In this document: one piece after another, positions 36,455 through 44,729 of the stretch
How positions within the stretch are numbered: position 1 is the stretch's first letter
How the letters are laid out: every line of letters begins with the position of its first letter
NCBI GenBank assembly: GCA_020171895.1
Contig: JAIVAN010000003.1
Span: 1-64,000, forward strand
Direction: 5' to 3'
Source: Bacillus timonensis
GTDB taxonomy: Bacteria > Bacillota > Bacilli > Bacillales > Bacillaceae_L
DNA length: 64,000 bases
Program-made: the position numbers and the translations under genes
The notes under the pieces: generated by a model
What the model was told of the DNA's origin: nothing
What the model saw: the letters and a program-made list of their open reading frames with translations, nothing else
The model's database searches: none

Positions 36455-37933
36455 ATGAAGGTAAGAGCTTCAGTAGCATATCCTATAATGGTCTTTATTA
36501 TTGGGTGTTTTTCTTTTAGTATGTTAATCCTTGTGGAAAATAGCACATATTCATTTGCAGTTGGACTCATAACAATACTCTTAGTTAGTGTGATTGCAGG
36601 TCAACGTTATGATGATCGAAGACGTGAAGTCTCAAAATTAAAGAAAGAAAAAGAGCGAAGTAGCCAACTAGATTCTCAACAACAAGAAGATTCGGTGGAT
36701 GTTGTTTTTCTTGTTGATGTTATAGATGAAGAGTTTACTATTACAACTGTAAATAATAGTTTCTTAAGTTTAACTGGAATTCCAAAGCATAAAGCGATTG
36801 GGATGAAATTAAATGAGCTTTTCGATGAATCAATGCTAGCGCATTATAAAAAAGTTTTTGAGACTAATAGCTCAGTAGAGTTTGACGATGAAATCATGTT
36901 TCCACTTGGAAAAAAGCGTATAGATGCATCGATCAACCCGGTCCGGCAACAAGTGGGAGACACTCTTTCAATTGTAACGGTATTGAAAATCAAATCAGCA
37001 AGACTTGAGACAGAGGAATTGTTAAAAGAAACAGAAAATCATTATCAATTTATTGCAGATAATGCAACTGATATTATTTTAAAGATGTCAGCGGATTCAA
37101 CATTTTTATATGTTTCACCAATTATTGAAAAAATATTAGGAATTAAGCCGAAGGATATACTATATGTGAAAAATTCCTATGACATCATTCATCCTGATGA
37201 TCATGAGCATTGCTATTTTTATCATCAAAAAATGTTAAACTCTGACGAAATTGTGACCTTTAAATTTAGGGCGTTAAATTTAAAAAATCAACTGGTTTGG
37301 TTAGAATCGACTGGAAAACGTATTATGACAAATGACGAACAAATTGAACTCATTTGCATTACTAGAGACATTACAGAGCGTCAACAACTTGAAGAACAAT
37401 TAGAGTTTTTATCCTATAATGATGAATTAACAGGTGTAGGTAATCGGAGAAAATTTGAACAAACCTACAAACACACTCTTCAATCCATTGGTGAGTCTAA
37501 TCGTGTAATCTCTGTTCTAATGGTAGATGTCGATTTCTTTAAGGAATATAATGATACATTTGGCCATCTTCAAGGAGATGAATGTTTAAAGCAAATCGCA
37601 TGGAAATTAGAGCAAATAGCAGAGCATGTAGGTACAGAAGTGTTTCGTTATGGTGGAGAAGAATTCATTCTCATATACCCACACGCAAAAGATATGAAAC
37701 CTACTATTTTCGGAAATCGAATCGTAAAAGAAATAGAAAACCTTGAAATCACCCATTCATCTTCACCAATCTCACCTTTTGTCACCATTAGCCTAGGCAG
37801 CGTCACAATTTTAGAACCTACTGTGAAAGTAAACACAGCTATTGACTATGCTGATAAGGCATTATACAAAGCAAAGAAAAACGGAAAAAACCGCTATGAA
37901 ACCTATGAAAACATAAGTATGTTAATAGGTTAA
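36455..37933 (+). CDS. Membrane diguanylate cyclase (PAS-PAS-GGDEF)
   Basis: A 492-residue protein. Two helices lie at residues about 10-50, PAS domains at about 85-190 and 195-315 (the second with a PAC end, ICITRDITERQQLEEQ), and GGDEF from about residue 325. DELTGVGNRR opens the domain, VDVDFFKEYNDTFGHLQGD binds metal and GTP, and RYGGEEFIL is an intact active-site loop. It makes c-di-GMP in response to an unknown ligand. AAAGGAG lies 12 bases upstream of the ATG, and a terminator follows. Confidence 0.93.
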   Translation: MKVRASVAYPIMVFIIGCFSFSMLILVENSTYSFAVGLITILLVSVIAGQRYDDRRREVSKLKKEKERSSQLDSQQQEDSVDVVFLVDVIDEEFTITTVNNSFLSLTGIPKHKAIGMKLNELFDESMLAHYKKVFETNSSVEFDDEIMFPLGKKRIDASINPVRQQVGDTLSIVTVLKIKSARLETEELLKETENHYQFIADNATDIILKMSADSTFLYVSPIIEKILGIKPKDILYVKNSYDIIHPDDHEHCYFYHQKMLNSDEIVTFKFRALNLKNQLVWLESTGKRIMTNDEQIELICITRDITERQQLEEQLEFLSYNDELTGVGNRRKFEQTYKHTLQSIGESNRVISVLMVDVDFFKEYNDTFGHLQGDECLKQIAWKLEQIAEHVGTEVFRYGGEEFILIYPHAKDMKPTIFGNRIVKEIENLEITHSSSPISPFVTISLGSVTILEPTVKVNTAIDYADKALYKAKKNGKNRYETYENISMLIG

Positions 37934-37938
37934 TGCTT

Positions 37939-37971
37939 ACACTCTATTCAAAGAGAATAGAGTGTATTTTT
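37939..37971 (+). terminator. Terminator of the diguanylate cyclase gene
   Basis: ACACTCTATTC / GAATAGAGTGT, an 11-bp perfect stem, then ATTTTT. Confidence 0.9.
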
Positions 37972-37995
37972 ATGAGCAGACCCTTGTGATATAAA

Positions 37996-38236
37996 GATTT
38001 GCACCATGAAGGATGAAAATGTGTAATTGTTTCTTTTGAGCACTATAGAGTGTTGAATCCAAGTATTTCAGAAGTGTTAATCGGAGTGGAAGGACCGAGA
38101 CTCCAGCAGGAGATGCGCTAGGCTTGAGACCCCACAGGCGTAAACGCCGAGGAGGCTCAAGAAGCGCCCTGCGGAAAGCGAGGTTTCTGCAACGAAGGTT
38201 AACACCCCACATACAGCGTAGTATCAGGGTAGCCTC
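37996..38236 (+). repeat. Interspersed GC-rich repeat, short form
   Basis: Same blocks as the copy at 17545 but without the 65-base insert. The first 110 bases are almost identical to that copy, so the two are close relatives. The core hairpin tip reads GGCG-TAAA-CGCC; arms CTTGAG / CTCAAG; outer arms GCGCT / AGCGC. Confidence 0.9.
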
Positions 38237-38316
38237 ACAAAAAAATCTTTTTTATTTCTATTAAAACGAAACTTTTTCTCTCATTTATCGTCTATTTAAT
38301 AGAAGGAGAGATAAGG

Positions 38317-38520
38317 ATGAAAAAGAGAGAAAGAAAGATCAAAACAGCATTACAACAAACATTTACCGAAATTTATGACAATATAGATACTTTATCCTTG
38401 TATGCGAATTCAACAAATAGAAGTATGAAATCAGATGAAGAGGTAAAAATGCTAAAGTTACAGCTTGTAGAAAATATAAAAGCAATCGAATATATGACAT
38501 CTTCAAAACCAACAATCTAG
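38317..38520 (+). CDS. Small helical protein, 67 residues
   Basis: RBS AAGGAGAGAT lies before ATG 38317. Basic N-terminus (KKRERKIKT), then two amphipathic helices (LQQTFTEIYDNIDTLSLYAN and EEVKMLKLQLVENIKAIEYM). A micro-protein gene follows 14 bases later. The function is unknown. Confidence 0.55.
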   Translation: MKKRERKIKTALQQTFTEIYDNIDTLSLYANSTNRSMKSDEEVKMLKLQLVENIKAIEYMTSSKPTI

Positions 38521-38534
38521 AGAGGAGATTTACC

Positions 38535-38618
38535 ATGTGGACAAAACGAAAAACATACATAGCCATTTTCTCATTTTGTGTAAGCGTAATCGGCTTTTTT
38601 AGAATACTAAACATGTAA
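38535..38618 (+). CDS. 27-residue hydrophobic peptide
   Basis: ATG 38535 has AGAGGAGAT upstream. The product is a basic start (MWTKRKTY) plus one membrane helix (IAIFSFCVSVIGFF). It lies immediately after the 67-residue protein and before a strong terminator, so it is probably the second gene of a two-gene operon. Size and composition fit a membrane micro-peptide or toxin-like peptide. Confidence 0.5.
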   Translation: MWTKRKTYIAIFSFCVSVIGFFRILNM

Positions 38619-38625
38619 ATACAGC

Positions 38626-38664
38626 AAAAAACGAACTGTTTTAACGATAAACAGTTCGTTTTTT
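38626..38664 (+). terminator. Strong intrinsic terminator
   Basis: AAAAACGAACTGTTT / AAACAGTTCGTTTTT, 15 bp with a seven-base loop, then further T. Confidence 0.93.
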
Positions 38665-38755
38665 ATATGTTGGGTCTATTTAAAAGTATTATTAAAAATT
38701 CAGCATCATTTTGTTCGAATAGAATTTACCTTCCTTGCCGCGGTTAAATTCCAAA

Positions 38756-38822
38756 GGTAGTTTTTGTTTCCTTAAACAACGAAAGCCCTACCTCTCTTTC
38801 GTCCTTACGGCTCCGAAGCCGT
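38756..38822. other. Candidate structured RNA element
   Basis: In the 420-base gap before the DUF1659 operon three hairpins lie side by side: TTGTTT/AAACAA (38764-38779), ACGAAAG/CTTTCGT with a ten-base loop (38779-38802) and ACGGCT/AGCCGT (38807-38822). The loop of the second contains CTACC, complementary to GGTAG at 38756-38760, which would form a pseudoknot. I do not recognise a known riboswitch class, and the strand is undecided. The rest of the gap, 38665-38755 and 38823-39038, shows nothing else. Confidence 0.35.
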
Positions 38823-39038
38823 GCCAGTGTGAATAAGTGTTGCAAAACATTAAAATCGGAACGCCAAAATATATCTTCTATGTTCATCTATTCTATCAAT
38901 ACTTTTAATCTGTGTGGAGTAACAATTTATAATTATAGTAGAAATCCATCACAATGTCAAATTAATGGAAGAAATAATGATTATTATGCCACCTTTTGAC
39001 CCTCCCACTCTATAACGTTAGTGAAGGGAGGTGAGAGA

Positions 39039-39257
39039 ATGGCACTCGCAAATATTCAAGACACAAAGCTACGCCTTATTTTGGAAGTTGGTTTGGATGA
39101 AAAAGGGAACTTAAAGTACAAAAACAAAACGTATCACAACGTGAAAACAAGTGCAACTGCCGATGAATTATACGCGGTAGCAGTTGCAATTGCAGGCTTA
39201 CAAAGCCTTCCTCTTGAGGATATTGAACGTAATGACACACATTTCTTAAGTGAGTAA
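39039..39257 (+). CDS. DUF1659 small protein
   Basis: A 72-residue protein from ATG 39039 (RBS GGGAGGTGAGAG). KLRLILEVGLDEKGNLKYKN and the pattern ATADELYAVAVAIAGLQSLP define DUF1659. It is the first gene of a three-gene operon with DUF2922 and YvrJ proteins, a trio conserved in bacilli and clostridia without known function. Confidence 0.85.
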   Translation: MALANIQDTKLRLILEVGLDEKGNLKYKNKTYHNVKTSATADELYAVAVAIAGLQSLPLEDIERNDTHFLSE

Positions 39258-39291
39258 TGAAAGACTGAAAAAAGAAAGGAGGAATTAGGTA

Positions 39292-39510
39292 ATGGCTAAA
39301 ACATTAGAAATGCAATTTCAAAATCAAAGTGGGAAAGTTGCAAAAATCTCCATTGAAAATCCGATCGAACCTGTAGACCCTGTAGCACTTTCTGCTGCAA
39401 TGGATACAATTGTCACTCAAAATGTGTTTACCTCACCGGGCGGTGACCTTGTAAGTAAACATGGTGCTAGAATTATTGAAAGAAACGTAACAGACATTAC
39501 ATTAGCATAA
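39292..39510 (+). CDS. DUF2922 small protein
   Basis: A 72-residue beta-rich protein from ATG 39292 (RBS AAAGGAGG). LEMQFQNQSGKVAKISIENP and the C-terminal half are typical of DUF2922. It is the same length as the DUF1659 protein next to it, suggesting two related subunits. A hairpin follows before the yvrJ-like gene. Confidence 0.85.
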   Translation: MAKTLEMQFQNQSGKVAKISIENPIEPVDPVALSAAMDTIVTQNVFTSPGGDLVSKHGARIIERNVTDITLA

Positions 39511-39518
39511 AAATCGAT

Positions 39519-39556
39519 TGAGCCAACTCTCTAACTGATGAGAGCTGGCTCTTTCT
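39519..39556 (+). terminator. Intra-operon hairpin, probably a leaky terminator
   Basis: GAGCCAACTCTC / GAGAGCTGGCTC with one mismatch, followed by TTTCT. It separates DUF2922 from the YvrJ gene and could set their ratio. Confidence 0.65.
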
Positions 39557-39576
39557 ATAAAGGAGGAGAGGAAAAC

Positions 39577-39741
39577 ATGGAACAATGGCTTCCATTCATT
39601 AAAGATGTGGGATTTCCTATCATCGTAACATTCTATCTACTGCACCGAATCGAAGCAAAACTAGATACAATGATTGATGCCATCCAACTACTTCCACACC
39701 AAATGAAAGAAAGATCATTTCATCCAAAACTCAAAGCATAA
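39577..39741 (+). CDS. YvrJ-family membrane micro-protein
   Basis: A 54-residue protein from ATG 39577 (RBS AAAGGAGGAG). WLPFIKDVGFPIIVTFYLLH is the membrane helix, and RIEAKLDTMIDAIQLLPHQM the coiled-coil tail, typical of YvrJ proteins. It closes the DUF1659-DUF2922 operon. Its architecture parallels phage holin-like proteins, but no such role is shown. Confidence 0.85.
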   Translation: MEQWLPFIKDVGFPIIVTFYLLHRIEAKLDTMIDAIQLLPHQMKERSFHPKLKA

Positions 39742-39761
39742 TAACAACACTCACAATTAAG

Positions 39762-39796
39762 GAAGCTAACGTCTTATGGGATGTTAGCTTTTTTCA
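39762..39796 (+). terminator. Terminator of the DUF1659 operon
   Basis: AAGCTAAC / GTTAGCTT stem then TTTTTT. Confidence 0.85.
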
Positions 39797-39836
39797 TTTG
39801 ATTGATTAAACAAGATAACTCCCCATATACAAATTC

Positions 39837-40103
39837 GTATTTTCAGGGGAGACTTCCATGCAATTTGAGAAATGCACCATGACACATGAAAATTATATTA
39901 GTTAATAGAATGTTGTAATACCAGTACTCATTCGTGCTAACCGAAGTGGAAGGACCGAGACTCCTACGGGAAATGCGCCGGACTTGAGACCCCACAGGCC
40001 AAAGGCCGAGGAGGCTTAAGTGGCGCCCCGTGGAAAGCGAGAGTCCTGCAACGAAGGTTAACACCCCATGTTGAATGTAAAGAATTGTATTTTCAGGGTA
40101 GTC
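39837..40103 (+). repeat. Interspersed GC-rich repeat, short form
   Basis: Bounded by GTATTTTCAGGGGAGAC and GTATTTTCAGGGTAGTC. Core hairpin: GCGCC/GGCGC outer arms, ACTTGAG/CTTAAGT arms and tip GGCC-AAA-GGCC around the constant GACCCCACAG and GAGGAGGC. Confidence 0.92.
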
Positions 40104-40187
40104 AAAATCTAATACTTTGATAATTTATCTACTTATTGTAAAATAGAAAAGATATTATTCAAGACATCACGTGATTGGAAGAGGAAT

Positions 40188-41447
40188 ATGAAAAATAGAA
40201 TCGCACAGCTTTACTTCGTTGGTAGCATCATTTGGTTAGTACTAACTGATTATTTAATAAATCAATTAGATCATGCTTCATCTCTGTACGAGATTTTACA
40301 ACTAGGAAAAGGACTTGTTTTTGTTCTTTTAACGACACTCCTTATTCATATCGTTGTAAAAAAAGAAAAAGCAATTAAAGAAGTAGAAGAAAATGAGCAA
40401 CTACTCAATACATTAATCAATTCTATGCCTGATATTGTTGGATTTAAAGACGGTGAAGGAAGATGGTTAAAGATAAATGATTTTGGTATAAAGCTCTATA
40501 TGCTAGAAAATATAAATTACTTCGGGAAAACAGATCTTGATATGTCTAAAGAGGTCCCATTCTATAAAGAGGCGTTTGAATATTGTGTTGTTTCTGACCA
40601 AGCTACATGGGATAAAGGCTCATTAACGAGGGAAGAAGAATCCTTCTATGTGCCTAGTGGTGAATTGAAAACCTTCGATGTCATTAAGGTCCCACTTTTT
40701 AATGAAGATGGTTCAAGAAAAGGATTAGTTACTATTGGACGAGATATCTCACAATTAAAAGCAGCAGAATCACTATTGCTTCGAAAAGAAAAATTATCAG
40801 TTGTTGGAGAATTAGCTGCAGGGATTGCACATGAAATACGTAACCCACTCACCTCTATTAAAGGCTTTGTTCAGCTTATGAGGGACTCGAATACTCACAA
40901 TAAGGAGCATTTTCCTATTATTTTAAGTGAGTTAGAGCGAATTAACCAAATCGTCAGTGAAATGCTTGTATTTGCAAAGCCACAAAGCAAGAGTATGACA
41001 GCTTTTCAATTGGAAGAAGTGATTAGTTACGCGATTAAATTAACCTCTCATGAAGCTACACTTCATGACGTTCATGTAGATGTTTCAAATAAACACCATC
41101 ATGTGTCCATTTGGGGCGACAAAAATCAGCTCATACAAGTGTTTATCAATGTGATCAAAAATGCAATTGATGCTATGCCGAGTGGTGGAAAACTCTCTAT
41201 CATTGTGGAGAAAGTACAGGGTGATAAGGTTTCGATTAAGTTGATAGATAATGGACAAGGTATCCCAGCGGATCGTTTGGAAAAAATCGGAGAACCTTTT
41301 TATACGTTAAAGGAAAAGGGTGTAGGGCTAGGCTTAACCATAAGTAATAAAATTTTACATGAACATAAAGGTACGTTAAATATTGAAAGTGAAGTAGGAA
41401 AAGGTACAACGGTTGAAGTGATACTTCCGCTTCATAAGGAACTGTGA
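40188..41447 (+). CDS. Orphan PAS histidine kinase, sporulation-kinase type
   Basis: A 419-residue protein: two helices (residues about 5-22 and 37-58), a PAS domain (about 70-200), then the H-box GIAHEIRNPLTSIKGFVQLM, the N-box NVIKNAIDAM and the G-boxes DNGQGIP and GVGLGLTIS. The H-box is like that of KinA/B/E, which feed the Spo0F-Spo0B-Spo0A phosphorelay. No response regulator gene is adjacent, as expected for such orphan kinases. Which Kin it is cannot be said. RBS GGAAGAGG is close to the ATG. Confidence 0.88.
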   Translation: MKNRIAQLYFVGSIIWLVLTDYLINQLDHASSLYEILQLGKGLVFVLLTTLLIHIVVKKEKAIKEVEENEQLLNTLINSMPDIVGFKDGEGRWLKINDFGIKLYMLENINYFGKTDLDMSKEVPFYKEAFEYCVVSDQATWDKGSLTREEESFYVPSGELKTFDVIKVPLFNEDGSRKGLVTIGRDISQLKAAESLLLRKEKLSVVGELAAGIAHEIRNPLTSIKGFVQLMRDSNTHNKEHFPIILSELERINQIVSEMLVFAKPQSKSMTAFQLEEVISYAIKLTSHEATLHDVHVDVSNKHHHVSIWGDKNQLIQVFINVIKNAIDAMPSGGKLSIIVEKVQGDKVSIKLIDNGQGIPADRLEKIGEPFYTLKEKGVGLGLTISNKILHEHKGTLNIESEVGKGTTVEVILPLHKEL

Positions 41448-41484
41448 AAAAACTCAGTCTGCAAAAGCGGACTGAGTTTTTTCT
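41448..41484 (+). terminator. Terminator of the histidine kinase gene
   Basis: AAAACTCAGTC / GACTGAGTTTT stem followed by TTC; it starts at the stop codon. Confidence 0.9.
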
Positions 41485-41570
41485 ATACTATAAATATTGC
41501 TAACTTTTCTGAAATTATCTATTATTTAGATAAGCGAAATAATGATTCTACAGAAAATAGAGGTGAAAGC

Positions 41571-42071
41571 ATGAACATCAGAGAAATCAAAGTGAGTGAC
41601 GCAGAAAATTTCTTAACACTGTCCAAAAAACTCGATCAAGAAACATCCTTTATGCTCTATGAACCGAATGAGAGGAAAACAAATGTTGAGCAGCAAACGA
41701 AAGCACTGCAACGAATACTGGAAAGTGAAAGCTCAACTATTTTTGTTGCAGAAGATACCAATGAAAGTTTAATAGGATTTTTAGCTGTTATCGGAGGGAA
41801 TGTTCAACGTAAATTACATACTGCATATCTTGCGATTGGGATTTTACAAGATTATGCGAGACAAGGAATTGGAAATAGGTTGTTTGATGTGATGGAAGAA
41901 TGGGCAACAAATAAGGAGATTCATAGACTCGAACTAACAGTCATGACCCATAACGAAGCCGGCATTGCTCTTTATAAAAAAAGAGGATTCTTTATCGAGG
42001 GTACAAAGAAACATTCCTTAAAAATTAACGGCCAATATGTAGACGAATATTATATGGCGAAATTATTGTAA
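41571..42071 (+). CDS. GNAT-family N-acetyltransferase
   Basis: A 166-residue acetyl-CoA-dependent transferase. AYLAIGILQDYARQGIGNRL is the beta4/P-loop region with the Q-x-x-G-x-G/A pattern, and NEAGIALYKKRGFFIEGTKK is motif B, in a RimI-like arrangement. The acceptor is unknown. RBS AGAGGTGAAA. Confidence 0.88.
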   Translation: MNIREIKVSDAENFLTLSKKLDQETSFMLYEPNERKTNVEQQTKALQRILESESSTIFVAEDTNESLIGFLAVIGGNVQRKLHTAYLAIGILQDYARQGIGNRLFDVMEEWATNKEIHRLELTVMTHNEAGIALYKKRGFFIEGTKKHSLKINGQYVDEYYMAKLL

Positions 42072-42126
42072 TGTAATTATAAGAGCAATCACCTAAGTTA
42101 GAAGAATTGAACCAAAAGGTTCGTGT

Positions 42127-42454
42127 AGTATCTTCAAGCTAGACCTTCATGCAATTTAGAATTTGCAACATGGCAGATGAAAATAGTTTTAGTTAATAGA
42201 ATGTTGTAACTCCAGTACTCATTCGTATTAACCGTAGTGGAAGGACCGAGACTCCTCGAAAATGCGAATGCATTTCCTGCGTGCGGTGAGGATTCACGGA
42301 AGTTTATTCAAGTCCTACGGAAAATGCGCCGGACCCCGGACCCCACAGGCCAAAGCCGAGGAGGTTCAAGTGGCGCCCCGTGGAAAGCGAGAGTCCTGCA
42401 ACGAAGGTTAACACTCCTTGTATAGTGTTTTAGATCCTTATTTTCAAGCTAGCC
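42127..42454 (+). repeat. Interspersed GC-rich repeat, long form
   Basis: The same plan as 17545-17880, including the 65-base insert (hairpin AAATGCGAATGCATTT and TGCGTGCGGTGAGGATTCA). Its core hairpin arm is changed (GGACCCCGGACCCC), so this copy is decaying. The first part, TTAGTTAATAGAATGTTGTA, matches the copy at 39837, so it is a mosaic of the two lineages. Confidence 0.88.
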
Positions 42455-42573
42455 AACATTAATAAAAATGTTATTTTTTTCCATTTTTAGAATCTAGATG
42501 TATTGACTAATCATCATAATTGTAGGAAAATTACTATTATTAAAAAACTTTTTGCACTTGTAGGAGGAACACA

Positions 42574-43524
42574 ATGACAACTCAACATACAGTAACTCAA
42601 ATCAAAGAAAACATTAGCAAAGTCATCATAGGAAAAGAAGATGTTGTGGAATTAATCTTAAATGCAGTCATAAACAAAGGTCATATATTACTAGAAAGTG
42701 TCCCAGGCACAGGAAAAACTATGCTAGCAAAAAGCTTCTCGAAATCAATTAGTGGTACATTTAAACGTATTCAATTTACGCCAGATGTTTTACCAAGTGA
42801 CGTGACAGGTATTCAATTCTTTAGCCCAAAAGATCAAGAATTCCAACTTCGTCCAGGTCCAGTCATGACAAACATCCTGCTAGCAGATGAAATAAACCGT
42901 GCAACACCAAGGACACAATCTAGTTTACTAGAAGTAATGGAAGAGCGCCAAGTTACTATCGATGGTGAAACATTAAAGCTTCCTTCACCTTTTGTCGTAA
43001 TTGCCACTCAGAACCCAATTGAATCTCAACAAGGAACCTTCCCGTTGCCAGAAGCCCAAATGGACCGTTTCTTCGTGAAAATAGATTTAGGGTATCCATC
43101 ATTTGCTGAAGAAAAGCAAATCATGAAAGCATACCGTGAAAACAACCCATTTGAAGAACTCCTTGAAGTATTAACAAAGGAACAAGTGGAACAAATGCAA
43201 CAAGAAGTTCAACAAATCAAATTATCAGATGAAGTAGAGGATTACCTATTAAACATCGTACATGCTTCAAGACAGCATCCAGATGTAGAAATTGGAGTAA
43301 GTCCTCGTGGTACACTTGCACTAATGAAAGCAGCCCAAGGTAAAGCATACATTGAAGGACGTACATTCGTTACGCCTCAAGACATTAAATACATGGCTCC
43401 ATTCGTCATTGGTCATCGTCACGTTTTAACAATGGAAGGGTCTTTAAAGAAAACAAATGCGATCGTCGTTTCTGAAATCCTTACAAATGTATCAGTACCA
43501 GTTGAGGCAGGAGCTGTACGTTAA
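42574..43524 (+). CDS. MoxR-family AAA+ ATPase
   Basis: A 316-residue ATPase. Walker A VPGTGKTMLAKS, Walker B NILLADEINRATPRTQ, sensor 1 VVIATQNPIES and sensor 2 GVSPRGTLALMKAAQ are all present. MoxR ATPases act as chaperones that mature or insert metal into partner proteins, usually together with a DUF58 protein. RBS AGGAGGAACAC. Its stop codon overlaps the DUF58 start (TAATG). It corresponds to B. subtilis yeaC by arrangement. Confidence 0.92.
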   Translation: MTTQHTVTQIKENISKVIIGKEDVVELILNAVINKGHILLESVPGTGKTMLAKSFSKSISGTFKRIQFTPDVLPSDVTGIQFFSPKDQEFQLRPGPVMTNILLADEINRATPRTQSSLLEVMEERQVTIDGETLKLPSPFVVIATQNPIESQQGTFPLPEAQMDRFFVKIDLGYPSFAEEKQIMKAYRENNPFEELLEVLTKEQVEQMQQEVQQIKLSDEVEDYLLNIVHASRQHPDVEIGVSPRGTLALMKAAQGKAYIEGRTFVTPQDIKYMAPFVIGHRHVLTMEGSLKKTNAIVVSEILTNVSVPVEAGAVR

Positions 43525-44729
43525 TGGGATGGAAAAAACAAGTATCGTTAGGACTAGAAATATCCATTTTAATGGGGTTATCTGTCTTAATCTTTCTGTC
43601 AGGGGTTATTGGAAAATCATTTTTCATGATCTTTGTAGGAATGCTCTTTTTAATGTTTACTTTAGCAAATCAATATTATTTAAAGAGAGTTGCTGATGAA
43701 CTTACATTTGAAGTGGATAAGCAATTAATTAAATTATTTAAAGGTGAAAAAGATGAATTCACTCTCATTTTTTCACAAAAAGGTAGACTACCAATTTTCA
43801 ATGCCAACGTGCGAATTACAGTAGACAATATCGCTGATTTCCAATTTAAACGCGATATGTTTTCATTAAATAATTTGAATTATGAGCAAGCAGAGCTACA
43901 GCTTCCTCTATCGGTTTTGGGAAGACAATCTGTATCTTACAAGATTCCATTTGAAGCAAAAAAGCGTGGCGTGTTAAAAATACGCACCATTGAAATTCGA
44001 GTTCCACACTTATTTGGATTTGGTGATGTGTATTTGCAATATAATCAACCAGTGGATTTTGAAACCATTATTTATGCTTCACCGACAAGCGTTGGTGGTG
44101 TAGAAAAAATCGCGCCTAAAAACCAAGGTGATTATCCTTTAAAGCATTCTTACTTCGAAGATATGGCAGCGATTGTGGGGGCAAGAGGGTACGTTTCAAG
44201 TGACCCATTCAACCGTATTCATTGGAAAGCATCAGCCAGAACAAATCAGCTTCAAACGAAACTATATGAACGTACTGCTCAATTTTCATGGACTATTTTA
44301 GTGAATGTTCGTGATGGGAAGCTCGAGGAGTTATTAGGTGGGCTTACGTACTTACTTGAATACGCGACTGTGAAAAATATTTCCTATGAGCTATTTGTTA
44401 ACGTCCGTAAAGCTGGAAAGACCCCTTATATTCATGTGCAAATGGGTTCTGGAAAGGAGCACTTACAAAAGACGTTAGAATTAATTGCTCGTCTAAGCAA
44501 ACATAGTGTGACAGTGCCTTTCCATCAAATGGTTTATGCCATTGAAAGACAAAGTCACCTTTCACCTTACGTTATTTTTGTCGGAAGTATGGATGAAAAT
44601 GAAGAACGTATTTTAAAAGGATTACAAAGACGTGGTGTTGATACGTATCAATTAAAGGAACATGAGGAAGCGGTCTTTCTTTCTAAATCTAGTGCACAAG
44701 GAAGGAGGATGAAAGCTCATGCCATATAG
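43524..44729 (+). CDS. DUF58 protein
   Basis: A 401-residue protein with two N-terminal helices (residues about 12-50), a beta-rich middle domain, and the DUF58 core GARGYVSSDPFNRIHWKASA near residue 216, followed by a von Willebrand-like C-terminal half. It works with the MoxR ATPase upstream. It overlaps the next gene by 11 bases. It corresponds to B. subtilis yeaD by position. Confidence 0.9.
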   Translation: MGWKKQVSLGLEISILMGLSVLIFLSGVIGKSFFMIFVGMLFLMFTLANQYYLKRVADELTFEVDKQLIKLFKGEKDEFTLIFSQKGRLPIFNANVRITVDNIADFQFKRDMFSLNNLNYEQAELQLPLSVLGRQSVSYKIPFEAKKRGVLKIRTIEIRVPHLFGFGDVYLQYNQPVDFETIIYASPTSVGGVEKIAPKNQGDYPLKHSYFEDMAAIVGARGYVSSDPFNRIHWKASARTNQLQTKLYERTAQFSWTILVNVRDGKLEELLGGLTYLLEYATVKNISYELFVNVRKAGKTPYIHVQMGSGKEHLQKTLELIARLSKHSVTVPFHQMVYAIERQSHLSPYVIFVGSMDENEERILKGLQRRGVDTYQLKEHEEAVFLSKSSAQGRRMKAHAI

